Below, piece by piece: positions 1 to 12,688 of a DNA stretch of 64,000 nt. Source of the stretch: Hormiphora californensis (Eukaryota; Ctenophora; Tentaculata; Cydippida; Pleurobrachiidae); assembly GCA_020137815.1 (NCBI GenBank), contig CM035350.1:7513447-7577446 (forward strand). The letters are read 5' to 3'. Both the position numbers and the translations under genes were made by a program. Position 1 is the first letter of the stretch; every line of letters begins with the position of its first letter. The notes beneath the pieces are model-generated. The model saw only the letters and a program-made list of their open reading frames with translations. It searched no databases and had not been told where the DNA came from.

Positions 1-105
1 CGCTCTGATGTGGATCAGTGTCAGGGCCAGCTAGTCTGCTCTGGCCCTGTTCTGCCTGGGCGGTATAGCAAAACCCCATATTATTATTATTATTATTATT
101 ATTAA
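1..105 (+). mobile_element. 3' tail of a non-LTR retrotransposon (LINE)
   Basis: This end matches the end of the LINE at 48861-50700. Both share a 'cagtgtcag' stretch, 'ctggccctg', a 'gggcgg(t/c)ata' stretch, and a terminal run of TTA/ATT triplets followed by 'aaag'. No reverse transcriptase coding lies inside the window. It is therefore either a 5'-truncated insertion or the end of a copy that begins outside. Confidence 0.6.
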
Positions 106-166
106 AGGGATTGGATATTTGAGAGAGGTGGGGTTGATATACACATGCATGACAACCAAGGATTCG

Positions 167-180
167 GTAACCATGGTAAC
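167..180. promoter_or_regulatory. X-box-like palindrome (RFX-type site), candidate
   Basis: GTAACCATGGTAAC is a perfect 14-base palindrome. It fits the RFX consensus GTNRCC-N(0-3)-RGYAAC on both halves. It lies in the ferlin intron next to the exon at 201-353. Function is only inferred from the motif; a single site can arise by chance. Confidence 0.25.
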
Positions 181-200
181 CAGGGGGGGGGGCAACCTAC

Positions 201-3200
201 CAGTCCATTTGGATCCTGGGGTTCCAGACCTCGGGCCCTAATGATGTACACCCGGACCTTGAGCTCTATAGGATTATTACTAGGTGCATTTTGGAGCATT
301 CTTGGAGGGGGTTCACTTCCATCCGCTGGCAAGGGGTATATCCTGAATGTACCCTGTGGAATGAGGCATAGTTGAATGTTGATGGTATATTCAATATTCA
401 TAAGAAGTTGCTTGCAGCCATATCATGAAATACCAAGCTGGTTTTACCCTACAGACACAACTTTTATTCAGCTTAAAAGTTACCTTAAAATGTCCCAGTG
501 CCTTGTCTTCATCGATCATATCCTCATTAGTCTGTTTCCCATGGAATATGGGGTATGTCTCTGCCAGATCCTTGAACTGATCAAAATACTGCTCTAACTC
601 CTCCTCAAACACCTCCATAGTGTCGTACCCCTTCTCAAGATACACTCGACCTGGAAGATGATTGGTTACGAAGTTACCCCTTGCCAGCGTGCGTATTTCG
701 TAACCAAGGAAGACTGAAGAGGAGCCATCTGATATATCAGTTGGTTATCAGCTAGTGAAGGATTTGTGATTTTACCACTCAATCACACGAATAACCCGAA
801 CCAACCGTTTCATCATCCACTTTCCCAGTTCCCTCAGACTTACCCAGATTTTCATCGCCAATGGACGCGTAATACTTGCTCCACCAATCCAGGTTATCCA
901 CCAGCTCATCAGGTGCCTCACAGATATAACTATCCACCTCCCAGCCCCCCTCACTGTCCTCATCGTGATCACTGGCGCTGAACCAGGAGTATACGGACCG
1001 GGTAGTTGACTTGCCCAGTGTACCCGGAGTACCCCCCGAGGTGCTCTTGCTACCAGTCTGGACTCCCATAAAGGAATCTGATATATATATGGGGGTAAGA
1101 ATTACAGCATGGACAGGATTAGGGAGCAAGTGGTCGTTGGTATACAGTATCAAAAAGGAAGTTAAACGGACCTAATAAGGGTTGATAACCCGTAGATTTT
1201 ACCTTTTAGAGATGACATGTATGTCATGACAGTGCTGGACCTCTTGCTCTCATCTCCTTCCTTTTTACCGGTGGACGTATTATCCCCGTCCAGCTCGATC
1301 TCGAACTCCAGATCTTCATTCATGAACCCCTCATTAATGATCTTCTCCCTGATCGCCTGGAATTGGGCCACCGGATCCCTCCTGTAGTCCCTCATACTCT
1401 GGATAGTGTGGGTTCCCACCAGGGGCTTCAGTCCAAAGGCCCGGTGATCCAGTAGCCTGATGTTCAGGGGCGGCATGTACAGCTCCTCTCTGGGTAGGTA
1501 CTGGAAATAGTTTGGTGAGGTGATGGGTTGCTTTGTTCAAACTCGGGGCGTGCAAATGGCAGTCTAACTTGGTAAGGTGATGGGATGTGCTTCAATATTT
1601 GGAGATTCGGTGTTTTCCTCTGAATACACTTACCACATCAAAGAACATGGATGATTTCTCAAAATTAGGATTCCTCTTGCAGTTTTTGATTTTGTTGGTG
1701 GCAATAAAGGCTCCCCCGCACTCAATCTCAATACTGGGACAAGTAATGGCGGCCAGCTGGAATTTCTTCATATTCCTAACACCCCAGGTTAGCACCTCAA
1801 TGCGTGTGAGATGCATCTCCGGTCGGATACCCTTGGCAACTGTATAGTGGTCCCCCACCATGGAGGGAAGGGCCGGGGCTAGCCTCTCCTCTTCATCCTC
1901 CTGTAGGGGATATAACATGGACGTGAGGACATGGGCATATAATGTGTGTAAAGGAGGGGGAGGATATCTGAGGTTTAATGAATCGTTCTTTCTCGAAACT
2001 TCATTATTTTCGTTTTCCAAGAATACGATCTTGATTGAATTGCATATAATATCACGGCTAGAAACCATATATAATATGATGATGGTCTATCTACAAGCCT
2101 ATCTCCCTTGTGCAATGGTGTACAATCAATCTTCACATAGCACGAATGCCCACAACATACATACAACAAGTTATGGGATGTTGTTATTCTAAAACAGGGC
2201 ATAATATCGGGTAACTCGCTAAAACTCATATCTTTTATCTGGTGGATAAAGTACCTGATACAGCTCAAAAGCTGCGAGTATCTCCCCGCCCTGTTCCGTT
2301 CCCCTGACAACAGGAAACCAGCTGAGTTTACTAGTAAGAGCATCCTCCTTGAAAATAACAACTTTCGGTGTTGCAATGGACATCCCTAGGTAGTCGTGAC
2401 CCTGGAGTAGATATCAATCAGGTTATGTAGTTGAGTCTCGCCGAATACAACAGACAACTGAACAACTCACCCCCCCCTCCTATATTGGTTACGAAGTTAC
2501 CCCTTGCCAGCGCGTGCGAAGGTCGCCCGGCGACCTGAGATCTAAACAGAGTGTGAGGTGTCTTCGATACCAACCTCCTATAGCAATCACATCACTGCAC
2601 TTGTTAACAGCTCCCCTTATTTTACAAAACAACTCACCACAGGATCGTAATCAAATAGCTCGATAACCACACTGGGTGGTTCATACAGGACCTCCTCAAT
2701 ATCTCCATATATCTGGATCTTATCTACTATTAGGGTCTGGTCCCACGTCGGGCTGAGGGTCTCCCTTATTATCCTACTGCAGGCGGACTGGTTTCCGCAC
2801 ACAACCCGGGCATAAGGGTCAGATAGACCGCTAGCGTCCATGCTGAACAAGTCCCTTGCTTGGTAGAGGTACGCTCTCAGCTGGTACGTGTGGACCTCTG
2901 AGGAGGGGTCGTAATATATGGTAGAGATAGAGGGGGTGGGGTAGATATTTAGTAATATGAAGTACAGTCCATCTTACAATATGATCGAGGTGCACTTGAA
3001 AAGGAGTAGAGAGGCAGTGCCTAACCTCTGAATGTGATGTACATCCGGGGGGCGTAAGATGTTGGAATCCTGCCAGATTTATTGGATCCATCCTCCTTAT
3101 CATCACCCGTATCCGCCACATTGTCCCTCGATGATTGGAATGTGAAGAGAGGTTCCGAGTCTGGGTTTGTTGTAATCATCTTACGCAGCCACAATCTCCG

Positions 3201-6200
3201 TCGGACCATATGTGTTTTCCGTTGTTTCGCGTGGAATTTGGTGGTAAAAAGACGAGCGTACTCCCATCCTTCCTTTGCCTCTTCTTTTTGTCGTTGCTGT
3301 AAAAAGGGAGGATGTGAAGAATTGAACCACAGATTTCTTGCCCAACAATGATTTGAAAAGAGAATAATTTAGATCATGGAATGGAATATAAAAACTTCCT
3401 TGCCTAATGCCTAATGTTGTGAGCAATATACCTGGACAGCGATTTGTTCTACGTTTGGTATCCTCTCTCTATTCCTCACCCACCTCCTCCTCCTGTACAG
3501 ATGGTATGTCTTCTCAACGGGAACGAACCCTCCCACATTGTGGTCAACACAATACTCAAAGCCGACCTCATCCACAGCCCTGCTGAGATCGATCTGCCAG
3601 CTGTCCGTCCACTGCCACCCAGGAGGGCAGGTTATCTCATCTTTTGGGAGGGCTTCCTCTCCCACCACATTGGTCCACACTACCTCGCCAGCTGTCCACA
3701 GTGCCCCGGGTTGACGGGTAACGTTCTCAAAGACATCCTCCGTAAATGTCATCAGGGTACTGGGTTCGTCAACATTACTGACGTGGAGATTATCATTATA
3801 AGACTGCTGCAGCATGTTATAAAAAGTTTGTTCGTGAGTGCTGAGTCTGGAGGGTAACCTGCCCGAAAGTATCCAAATAGGTTTCCATAGTGACGGTGAC
3901 AAATTTGTTACCTCATTGCAGGTTGAATAAACCAATCGTCATCCCATAGCCAGCCTGATGGTGTGTCAAAGCAGTACTTTGGCAGCTTCAGTCGGCCCGT
4001 TATATCAGAGAATTTGGGTCGAGGCATCATCCTGGTCGTCCAGGAAGGGAAGATAAATATCTGGTTCTCGTACTGATCAGAAGGAGAGGGTGTAAGAGAG
4101 CTGCTGCTGTAGCGGGTTTGTTGTTGTGCGTACAGGTTATTTTATAGAGTCAATTGCATCACATAAAGCCTAATTAGGAAAATCACCTAGTGGTATCACT
4201 ACCATGTACCGTTTCAGCGAATACAGACACCTCCCCTCCGTAGGGTTTCTGCTGAGTCGCTTTCACATTCTCATCCAGACCGAGCCACAAACAGAGCTCC
4301 AACTTGCCGCTTACTGCCCAGTAGGACTTTGTGTTCCGTTTGTCGTCTGTACACGGTTTTCTCAACAAGTAGGTTTGGGTCCTGCCGCAGTGTTTCCCTC
4401 GGTGTTGTTTGTCCGAGGCGTGCATGATGGTGTGGGAGGGTATCCGCACGTACGCTTCCCTTCTACCACCAACCAACATCCACACGATTACATCTGGTAT
4501 GCTGTTCTGGGGCTGAGAGGGAACATTGTTTCTACACGGAAATCGTGGGTACCAATAGGACATAGTGCAGTAAATGTGAAACCCCCTGTTTACCTCAACA
4601 GCAATTATCTGTAACCGGCTCAGGTATCCCTCAATCTCGGCTACAGTACAAAATATATCAACTGCATTCTCCTTCAACTCACACGCCTCCTGTCTTATTG
4701 TTGCCTGGGAGTATGTTACATTATACATCAGTTGAATGCTGAATAAGTGTTACTTTTTCTCTCATGTTGACCTTCCAAACTAAACACGTTGTACAATCTA
4801 CAATTTTAATAATCCCATGCTTCATACCATGTCGTCCGTCCGTAGATTGTGCATTTTCTGATCCAGGTCGGTATAGCCCTTGTCAGGTAGACATGGTAGA
4901 TGACATGACAGGTCCGATATTAGATCGTCTAGTAGAGACATCAGCTGTCGGGCGGTATCCTCTATAGGCGCCTCCGAACGGAGGAGAAGTCTTACTTTTC
5001 CTAGGTTCATTTCCTGTAAATTGACTGATTAAGTAACACTTCGCAGTTCGCGGATTCGCTCTAGAAACTGCGAGCTAATTAACGTACCAGTTTATCGATT
5101 GTTTTTAGGATCATGTTAAGTGACTCTATCCTAAAGGTGTTATCCTCCCAATGTGAAATCAGCATGATACACGGCTTGATGTCCCTCCAAGGCATGTAAT
5201 AGTAGTTCTGTCCATCAAACATGGCGTTTAGTGGCTGCGTTGTAGAGGGTGATTCAACGGGGGAATAGGATGCCGAGAATTTGTTGCCAAAATCACCTAA
5301 AAATGTAAATGTCATACCTAGAATCGCATAAATTGTATCATACAAGACATTGTCAACTGCATAGGAATCTTACCTATGCTGACCTCAAACTCCACAGGTC
5401 CATCAACAGGTGCTATCATGGACGCCTCCAGGAAACTCACAAACAACCGGAACTTCCTGCGCCTCAAGAAGGGCTGCACTGCAAACAGATCATCATTGAC
5501 AATGTTCATGACCGCTTCATCGGGAGTCGGGGTACGACCGTTAGTGACGTTGAGCTGTAGGAGCACTCTTCCTCTGAAGGCACAACCCTCGCCCTACAAG
5601 GATAAATTTGGTACCCAATATAGTAACTAAAAGTAACCAAGGTAACCAAAAAGAACCAAGATAACAGGCACACTAACCAGGCCTCTATCAAGTCCCTCTA
5701 GCTGCATATTCATGGTGCTGAATTCCCGGGGACTCCCGTAGAAGCACACGTAGGCCGGGCCAAAAGTTGGAAGGAATCCCTCGTCATCTGGATCAGCGGA
5801 GGACAGTCGGGTGAGTTGAAGGAAATGGGTGGCAACCGTGTCATCTTTATTTAGGTGGTCCCTGGGGAGATGTTGCAGTTGGAAAAAATACTATGAGACA
5901 TATCAATCGGACGTTACTAAAACACAATTCTAACAAAATGCTGAGTTACTCGGGAGAAATTCTATGGCTATCAGGGTCTCCTATGAACATGGCTTACTTG
6001 TCCATGATGTGCAGGGAGAGGCGTTCACACATTGTCGGAACCTGCACCCCAATATTCAGCTCCTGATTCCACACGGGAGAGTAACTGTTGAAGACAACCT
6101 TCGTTTTCAGCTTCTTCCCCGCAAAGCCCACGATAACATAGGGGTCGACCCGGTCCACGGCATCATTCGCCATTCCCAGGGCACGCTTCATTCCGTCAAA

Positions 6201-8264
6201 GTAGTCACTATCCACTAACAAACAAGAGTAGTATAGTCTTGATTTATAAATTAACTAAGTGTTTGCGTTTAATAGCTTTCCTCAGAGTATGGTTTATAAG
6301 CATCTTTGCAAACCCATTAACTAATTAAAAAATAAACAGCGGTAGTAAATTAATGAAGACAGCTTCCCCACATAACTTACTCTCGGGGATGTCCTCTGCT
6401 TTGAACACCTTGATAGTGTATGTGGTGGGTTGAAGCTGCACCCCGGCAGGTTGCAACACATTTGTCTCTATATCCACATCATCTGCAGTGGTCAGTTTGG
6501 GAGGGGATCTGATCTTATCCCCGGGACCAATTATAGCCACTGATATCATCAGGAACCCCTTAGGTCCAGCTTCTTTGTCGGTGGCATCGGTTAGCAGGAC
6601 CCATTTGTGCCACAAGCTCCTGTCTATAAATTGTGATCAGTAGATTGTGTATGTGCTACGCATGTTTACAAACTAGAACTATTCGGTAACCGTTCTTACC
6701 AGGCTGAGCGTAAACGTCACTGACATCAAATTTAAAGGACCCAATACATCCTTCACTTCTCGACTTCTTTGCATTGAGCAGCACAATTGAAATTGCCTTA
6801 TCCACTAACTCCATCGGTGAGGCATTGAAATCATAAATAATGCACTGAAAAATAGTTTTCCGGCCGTTAAAACATTTGCCAAACAGTAAAAAACTTCCCT
6901 AACGAGAAAACTTCCCAACCCAATTATAAAACCGATCTAATTTGAACAGAATAACAGATCTGCCATCTATGGCTGATGGCATCCTGGGATCATTAATCAG
7001 GAAACATAAACTGACCTCTTCCCATCGTGGTTTTGCAGTTGATCTCATGACCCGGGTGTGCTTGGTGACTTTCCCAATGTCGACATTAACCACCGGGTGA
7101 AGGTTTCCACCCGTCAGATTCCTAGCCTCGTGAACATACATCCTGATCTGAAACTCCTGGGTCTTGTTGGATAGGCTCGATCTGTCCAGCACCAACTTGG
7201 CAACCCTGTGTAGCAGTTGAGTATATTTGGTGATATTATCAAAGAATCAGATAGATCATAACTAAACTAGGCACTAGCTAATTAATATATTAATTCTGCT
7301 TACGGTTTAGGAAACTTCAGTAGCCCCTTCTTCCCTCCTCCTGGTCTGCCCCCTTCGTCGCCGCTACCGCCGCTACCTGGGTCCGTGACAACTCCTGCCT
7401 TATTCTCCGCCCGCTCATCTGGATCCAGGCTTGGCTTCATATACTCAAGTTTGAATCCAATAAAACTGTCACTGGCCTTTCCAGTTGGATCCTTTAGGTT
7501 TGTTTTAACGTCAAGACTACTCGCATCCACTATTTCTTTCAAAGAGTAAACACACTCACCGACCAGCCTATGAAGTGCGTATGGTAGAACTTTGACTCAA
7601 GAATCTTGAGCTTCAACCCAAGGTACTCGAGAAACAACAAAAGACGGAACAATGATGAGATTAAAGTTTTACCTGTTTTTCGATAGCATTTCCTTGCTGT
7701 AAACTTTAATTATCAGAACATTGTCGTCCGTTAGTGCCCGCTCCCTCAGCCATGTATGCATCTGAAGTATTGGAAACAATTGGGCATGATATTGATCAGG
7801 TTTGCCTTGCTCGACCCAGTTTCCCCGCGCCCCACACAAATGTAAAGGAGGGTTAGAACAAGATCAGTTCTAATTAACACACCCACCTCATACAATGAGT
7901 CCATCTCACTCTTGTCAACGGTGGCTGACTTGACAACTCCCTCAAGCTCAAAGGACACGACAAGGTCTTTCTTTGTACTGACATGCACTGTCGTTAGGTA
8001 CAGAACAAGCCTTCCAAAATTACTGTGATCCGCCCCCGGATGGAGTCCCTGATCCATTTCCTTCTTCCCCATGTTTCCAGTGTCCCTGCTAGCGACGGAG
8101 GTTGATGTGGTCTGACTGGGGCCACCGGAACCAGCTCTTTTAACAGACTTCTTGGAGTAGTACGCCCGGAGTTTGGCCTTCCGTTGTTGGTCCTCTGTTA
8201 ATTGGGTTGTAACGTCACTTGGGGCGGGGCCACTTCCGTGTACGGCCGCCCGGCGGTGAAAATT
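201..8264 (-). CDS. Ferlin family protein (C2 and DysF domains), 3' end outside window
   Basis: Ferlins are tail-anchored, multi-C2 proteins that drive calcium-dependent membrane fusion and repair. Exons read on the minus strand, 5' to 3': 7887-8264, 7673-7761, about 7560-7630, 7304-7535, 7016-7205, 6700-6844, 6381-6623, 5998-6214, 5678-5861, 5374-5593, 5088-5296, 4827-5013, 4594-4704, 4210-4512, 3912-4072, 3432-3858, 3026-3296, 2638-about 2900, 2255-2401, 1634-1900, 1203-1500, about 790-1077, 484-650, 201-353. Recognisable parts in order are a C2A-like start, a second C2 (GGNLHPVV), a C2 with DPYVIVGFAGK, the FerB block (QNSIPDVIVWML), DysF segments (HNVGGFVPVEKTYHLYRRRR; EGWEYARLF), a C2 with LSPTWDQTLI, the RIEVLTWGVRNMK C2, DWWSKYYAS, and the start of another C2 (PLPADGSEPPP to EPQDPNGL). 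The remaining C2 and the tail anchor must lie to the left. The first coding exon, which should be upstream of 8264, was not identified. No frameshift was seen. Family assignment is firm; the exact ferlin subtype is not. Confidence 0.9.
664..700. repeat. Short dispersed repeat, copy 1 (ferlin intron)
   Basis: The string 'ggttacgaagttacccctt' followed by 'gccagcg' occurs here and again near 2486-2512, each time in a ferlin intron. It looks like a fragment of an interspersed element. Confidence 0.55.
2486..2530. repeat. Short dispersed repeat, copy 2 (ferlin intron)
   Basis: Second copy of the repeat at 664-700. About 27 bases are identical, then the copies diverge into a small 'ggtcgcccggcgacc' palindrome. 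Confidence 0.5.
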
Positions 8265-8567
8265 CTAGAAACAGGGAGAGGATATGTAGGTTAGATGATT
8301 GATCATGATGGAGAATTGAAATCGGGGATTGGAATAGGGATTGAGTACGGTGTAGAATCTACACTGTAGATACAGGAGATTTAGGAAAAACTATTGCTGC
8401 CTGAAGTAGTGCGAGTTGATATGTTACTGCACACTCATTTCAGTGTTGTTTGATGATGAGTAAGATGAGATAGGAATGGGAATGGAGGGACCTCATGAGG
8501 GAGCTACATATACAGTTTCCCCGCACAGTGATCTATTATATGTGTGGTTTTGTTCTGTGTTGCTAAC
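8265..8567. other. Short divergent intergenic region, ferlin and MGANN gene
   Basis: About 300 bases separate the most 5' ferlin exon I can read (minus) from the start codon at 8568 (plus). The two genes are head to head, so a shared promoter is plausible. The missing first ferlin exon could also lie here. No TATA box or other firm motif was found. Confidence 0.4.
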
Positions 8568-10388
8568 ATGGGGGCAAACAACGCAAAGCCGGACAACTTC
8601 GAAGCAGCAAACTTAGATAGCAACGCTTCACCAGGTATTTAGTGCACAGAGCTGCCAGACAAATTGATAGTTACTTAGGCCTAGAAAATGTTACATAACA
8701 AAATATCGATTATAGATCAGAAACATTAATGGTGAGTGTGTGTGGAAGCCTAAAATGAGTACTACAGCACACTAAACCCTTCTACAATGATTATTATCTG
8801 TAGTACATAACCACAAACATTTTAATTTCCCCCATTATCATACAACCACAATATTGGCACTTTGCTCGAGCGACACATTCAACTCCTTGCTGCCCTCCAA
8901 ATTTTAGTAGAAGACCCCAAGAATTATTTCCCAATTATTGCAGATAATAATTGGGAGATTCTTCCTAATAAGGTCATCACCAGGAACCGACCGACACAAG
9001 TAAACAACCAATCACATCTCGTTATTTAGGTCACGTGACTGGTTATCGGCCAATCAGGGACCAGTATTTCCTAATTCGGTCGGTTCCTGGTCATCACCCC
9101 ATTCGAATACCCCTAACGACCAGTCATCACCTCCTCCCCTTTGCATTAGGTCCCTCAACAGAGGAAGAACGAAAGCGAACAGTGGTTCTACACTATGAGA
9201 CTCATGATAGGAGCCATGCCCACGAGATCCAACGAGGCCTGGCGACCCTTCATCACCCCACCCTTCTCCACGATATTAATGGGGCTGAGGAGGAGAAATC
9301 CCTAAATCGGGCGATTGTGTCGTGTTACTGTTACACACTCTTCCTCTCTCGAGACAACATCCCCCTCACCATTCACCAATTAGCCCTGGCTAAGTTGTGT
9401 CAACGGACGGTCTGTCTGGTTGTAAAAGAGGGCATCTTCTCTCTGTTCTCTAGTTTCTCCACCGAGATGAAGGTCCTAACGGCCTCCTGTAGGTGGGTGA
9501 GGGAGGGGGCCAGTATCGAGGAGGTCCTGGTACATGTTCCCAAGGTGGACATATACAGGTCCAAAGAGCATTTCCTGCACTGTCTCGATGGAAGGTCTGC
9601 CAGTGGTAATACCCATCCTGTGGGCCACAGGGGAGGGTTTTGGGACCGGCACTTTGCCAATGAGGAGGAGGTGCTGCTTAGCAATATCTTCAAATGCATC
9701 AAAAAGGACTACGAGTATGATTTTGTGGTTGTGTTTGGGGGTGCGACACAGAGTTGGGTTGCCAACGTCCTGCGACAATGGTGTTTCCATACAACATCTA
9801 ACACCATATCCAAACAGTGTTATCGGAAGTTCCTTGCCCAGTATGGACCAACGGAGGGCTCTGGCAAGGAGGGCTGTGACACATTCTGGGAGTTGTGCAA
9901 GGCAAGGTTTGAGAGGTATGTGGTCCTACGGATGGTCTTCCAAGCTATCCAGCTCAACCCGACACCCAGCTATTCAACACATAACAAACATCTCAAAGGA
10001 CGGAGACCACCTTTTCCAGGATATATCTGAGCTGCTCCAGGATGCGGACCCGGATCTCCGGTGTACGGCGTGTGTCTGTCTGGGGCAAACAGGGAAGGCT
10101 GCCTTTATTGAGCAGGTCATGTCCCTGCTACATGACACAGATCGGCTGGTAAGGAAGTTTGCCTGTCTGTCCATATCCAGGCTGCTCGAGGATGACTCTG
10201 TCAGCGAGCAGGTCCAAGAAGGGGTGTTGTTGAGCCTCACAGGGGTATGGAGGAGAGACAGTGTCCAGGATGTGAGGCGGGCAGCATTACAGGCACTAAT
10301 GGAGAGGGGTCACACGGGCATTCATCAGGGGATCAAGAGTGTCATTGATCTTGAAGCGGAACTTGATGAACTGGTGTCGTTCAACTAG
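8568..10388 (+). CDS. N-myristoylation-type protein with TIR-like and HEAT-like regions
   Basis: Exon 1 (8568-8634) encodes MGANNAKPDNFE and ends on a phase-1 donor. The acceptor at 9149 restores the frame exactly (G|GT, Gly) and continues as PSTEEERKRTVVLHYET. G2 with Ala at position 6 suits N-myristoylation. The middle part (VVLHYET, then IVSCYCYTLFLSRD, then TVCLVVKE) has the beta-strand/helix rhythm of a TIR-like fold, but this call is weak. The C-terminus (LLQDADPDLRCTACVCLGQ, LLHDTDRLVRKFACLSISRL, DSVQDVRRAALQAL) is a HEAT-like alpha-solenoid. The frame changes between the two parts. A 37-base intron at 9916-9952 (gtatgt..ccag) would fix it, giving about 422 residues; a real 1-base frameshift is the alternative. 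The stop codon sits inside the first unit of the 24-bp repeat. No known orthologue is recognised. Confidence 0.6.
8981..9089. mobile_element. 109-bp hAT-like MITE, copy 1
   Basis: The element has terminal inverted repeats starting CAGGAACCGACCGA and ending TCGGTCGGTTCCTG. It is flanked by an 8-bp direct repeat GTCATCAC (8973-8980 and 9090-9097), the target duplication size of hAT transposons. It has no coding capacity. It lies in intron 1 of the MGANN gene. The second copy, of equal length, is at 14497-14605. Confidence 0.85.
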
Positions 10389-10908
10389 TGTTGCCATGGC
10401 GATATCTTAGCTAGTGTTGCCATGGTGATATCAACTAGTGTTGCCATGGTGATATCAACTAGTGTTGCCATGGTGATATCAGCTAGTGTTGCCATGGTGA
10501 TATCAGCTAGTGTTGCCATGGTGATATCAGCTAGTGTTGCCATGGTGATATCAACTAGTGTTGCCATGGTGATATCAACTAGTGTTGACATGGTGATATC
10601 AACTAGTGTTGCCATGGTGATATCAACTAGTGTTGCCATGGTGATATCAGCTAGTGTTACCATGGTGATATCAGCTAGTGTTGCCATGGTGATACCAGCT
10701 AGTGTCGCCATGGTGATTTCAGCTAGTGTTGCCATGGTGATACCAGCTAGTGTTGCCATGGTGATATCAACTAGTGTCGCCATGGTGATTTCAGCTAGTG
10801 TTGCCATGGTGATACCAGCTAGTGTGGCCATGGTGATATCAGCTAGTGTTTCCATGGTGATATCAGCTAGTGTTGCCATGGTGATATCAGCTAGTGTTGC
10901 CATGGTGA
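10385..10908 (+). repeat. 24-bp minisatellite, about 22 units
   Basis: The unit is close to 'gttgccatggtgatatca' plus 'actagt', with a few substitutions. Because 24 is a multiple of 3, it stays open as an 8-residue repeat in more than one frame. I do not treat it as coding: the first unit carries the stop codon of the upstream gene. Each unit holds a GTTGCCATGG half of an X-box-like palindrome. Confidence 0.9.
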
Positions 10909-11495
10909 TTTAAAACAAACCTTGTGTGTCCCATACATGCCAGCTGTACTCTAGTAGAACAGGATTAGAAGATTCCCCGTAATTGTAAGATCAAACTCAC
11001 ATAATATACGAAAGAAAGTATACGGGGAGAGGAAATGAGAGTTATTGGACACCACTAGCAGCCAGGCCACTAGGGGGTCCTTTGTTTGCGTCGTGCAAGA
11101 GGACAAAAGAGGCTAGATGTACACAAGGTTCACTAGTCATAGCCCCTTCCGCCCTATTATAACTTTGATGATTACTCCCGCTTAGTTAATTACTGAATTT
11201 CACAGACTTGAGTTTTGAGATGAGTACAGATGATATTGGTTTTGAAGGATACTATTGTGATTTTAAGATGCAGTATATCTCAAGATGAAAATTGACTTGA
11301 GGATTTGAAACATGTTTTCTTTTTCGGAAGATCTAAACAAGATGATGTAACAGTAAACAGAAGCAGTACACTACTTGAAACAGCTGTAGCACTATGGAGG
11401 GTTGATTAACAGTAGTAGGGAGCTGAGTAAATGGCAGCTGCAGGACCGGAGAGATTGGGAGAGATTGAATAGAGATAAATTAAGGCCTAGTGAAT

Positions 11496-11599
<104 letters not shown>

Positions 11600-11909
11600 A
11601 TCTCTTTCGTTAGTTGTTGGTGATAGAATTCACACTAAACCGACCACGTGCTGTTTGACAGAAGAGGAGAACAATACAAATTACTGACAGAATAGGCAGC
11701 GTATCACGTGGTACACAAATCCGCCACACACAAAAGTATACTCACCCTCCGAGGTTGCTGCAGCTTGAAAATCTGATCAACACAGAGTGCACAGAGTTAA
11801 TAAATTATGTGAAAAACAAATTGTCTGAGATGTGGGACAATGGTTCAACAGCGTCTTGGTCAACAGGTGCTGTAGTTCGCGAGATGACCTCTATACAACA
11901 CATACACAC

Positions 11910-11951
11910 CTTCTCTCTCTTTCTCTCTTTCTCTCTATCTCTCTATCTATC

Positions 11952-11994
<43 letters not shown>

Positions 11995-12086
11995 ATCTAT
12001 CTCTCTATCTCTCTCTCTCTTTCTCTCTATCTCTCTCTCTTTCTCTCTTTCTCTCTTTCTCTCTCTATCTCTCTCTATCTATCTCT
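11910..12086. repeat. Imperfect (TC)n microsatellite
   Basis: A tract of ctct with scattered tttct and tatct interruptions. Confidence 0.9.
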
Positions 12087-12688
12087 GCCGTTAGACACTA
12101 CCGGGGTTATTATCAATTTCATCAAGCCACCATCCCCATCAATGGTGTGAATTGGTGGGTGAATATCATGCACAGGGGTTCGTGCGATATTACATACGGT
12201 ATGCAGCTGTAGTGGTGGTGCATAGAGGGTCACTGCATCAAGGGTTTCTATCATGGTGGACGCTGATGGAATGAGCTTTTCAGAGAGGGAGCAAGTGGAA
12301 TACTGGAATAATATCATGGCAATATTATCCGATATATAATAGTTCTGCAATCTGCTGAGATGGTAGCCTTTCTTTCAGTTATGAGTCTTAGAGAACAACA
12401 GTATTTTGCTGAGCTAAAATTGATAAACAATAGAACATATACAATACGTATTACACAAACACATGCAACCTTCTACAAAATAATACCATGTGTGGTCGAT
12501 ATGTGTAGTCCTTGAAAATGCCATTATTTTAATTAAATGAATTAAAAACTGTACTAAACCAATTAATCTGAAACACAAACTAAACAATACAGAATTACTT
12601 TCGATACGAAAGCAACATCTCGGTCAAAAGTCAGTTCTCTGAGTCACTAGATGCCCTACTTCACAAATCATCAGGTATTATTGATTCA

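Noticed and set aside
10385..10913. Open frames with 8-residue repeats on both strands
   Set aside because: Product of the 24-bp minisatellite; the upstream gene's stop lies in its first unit.
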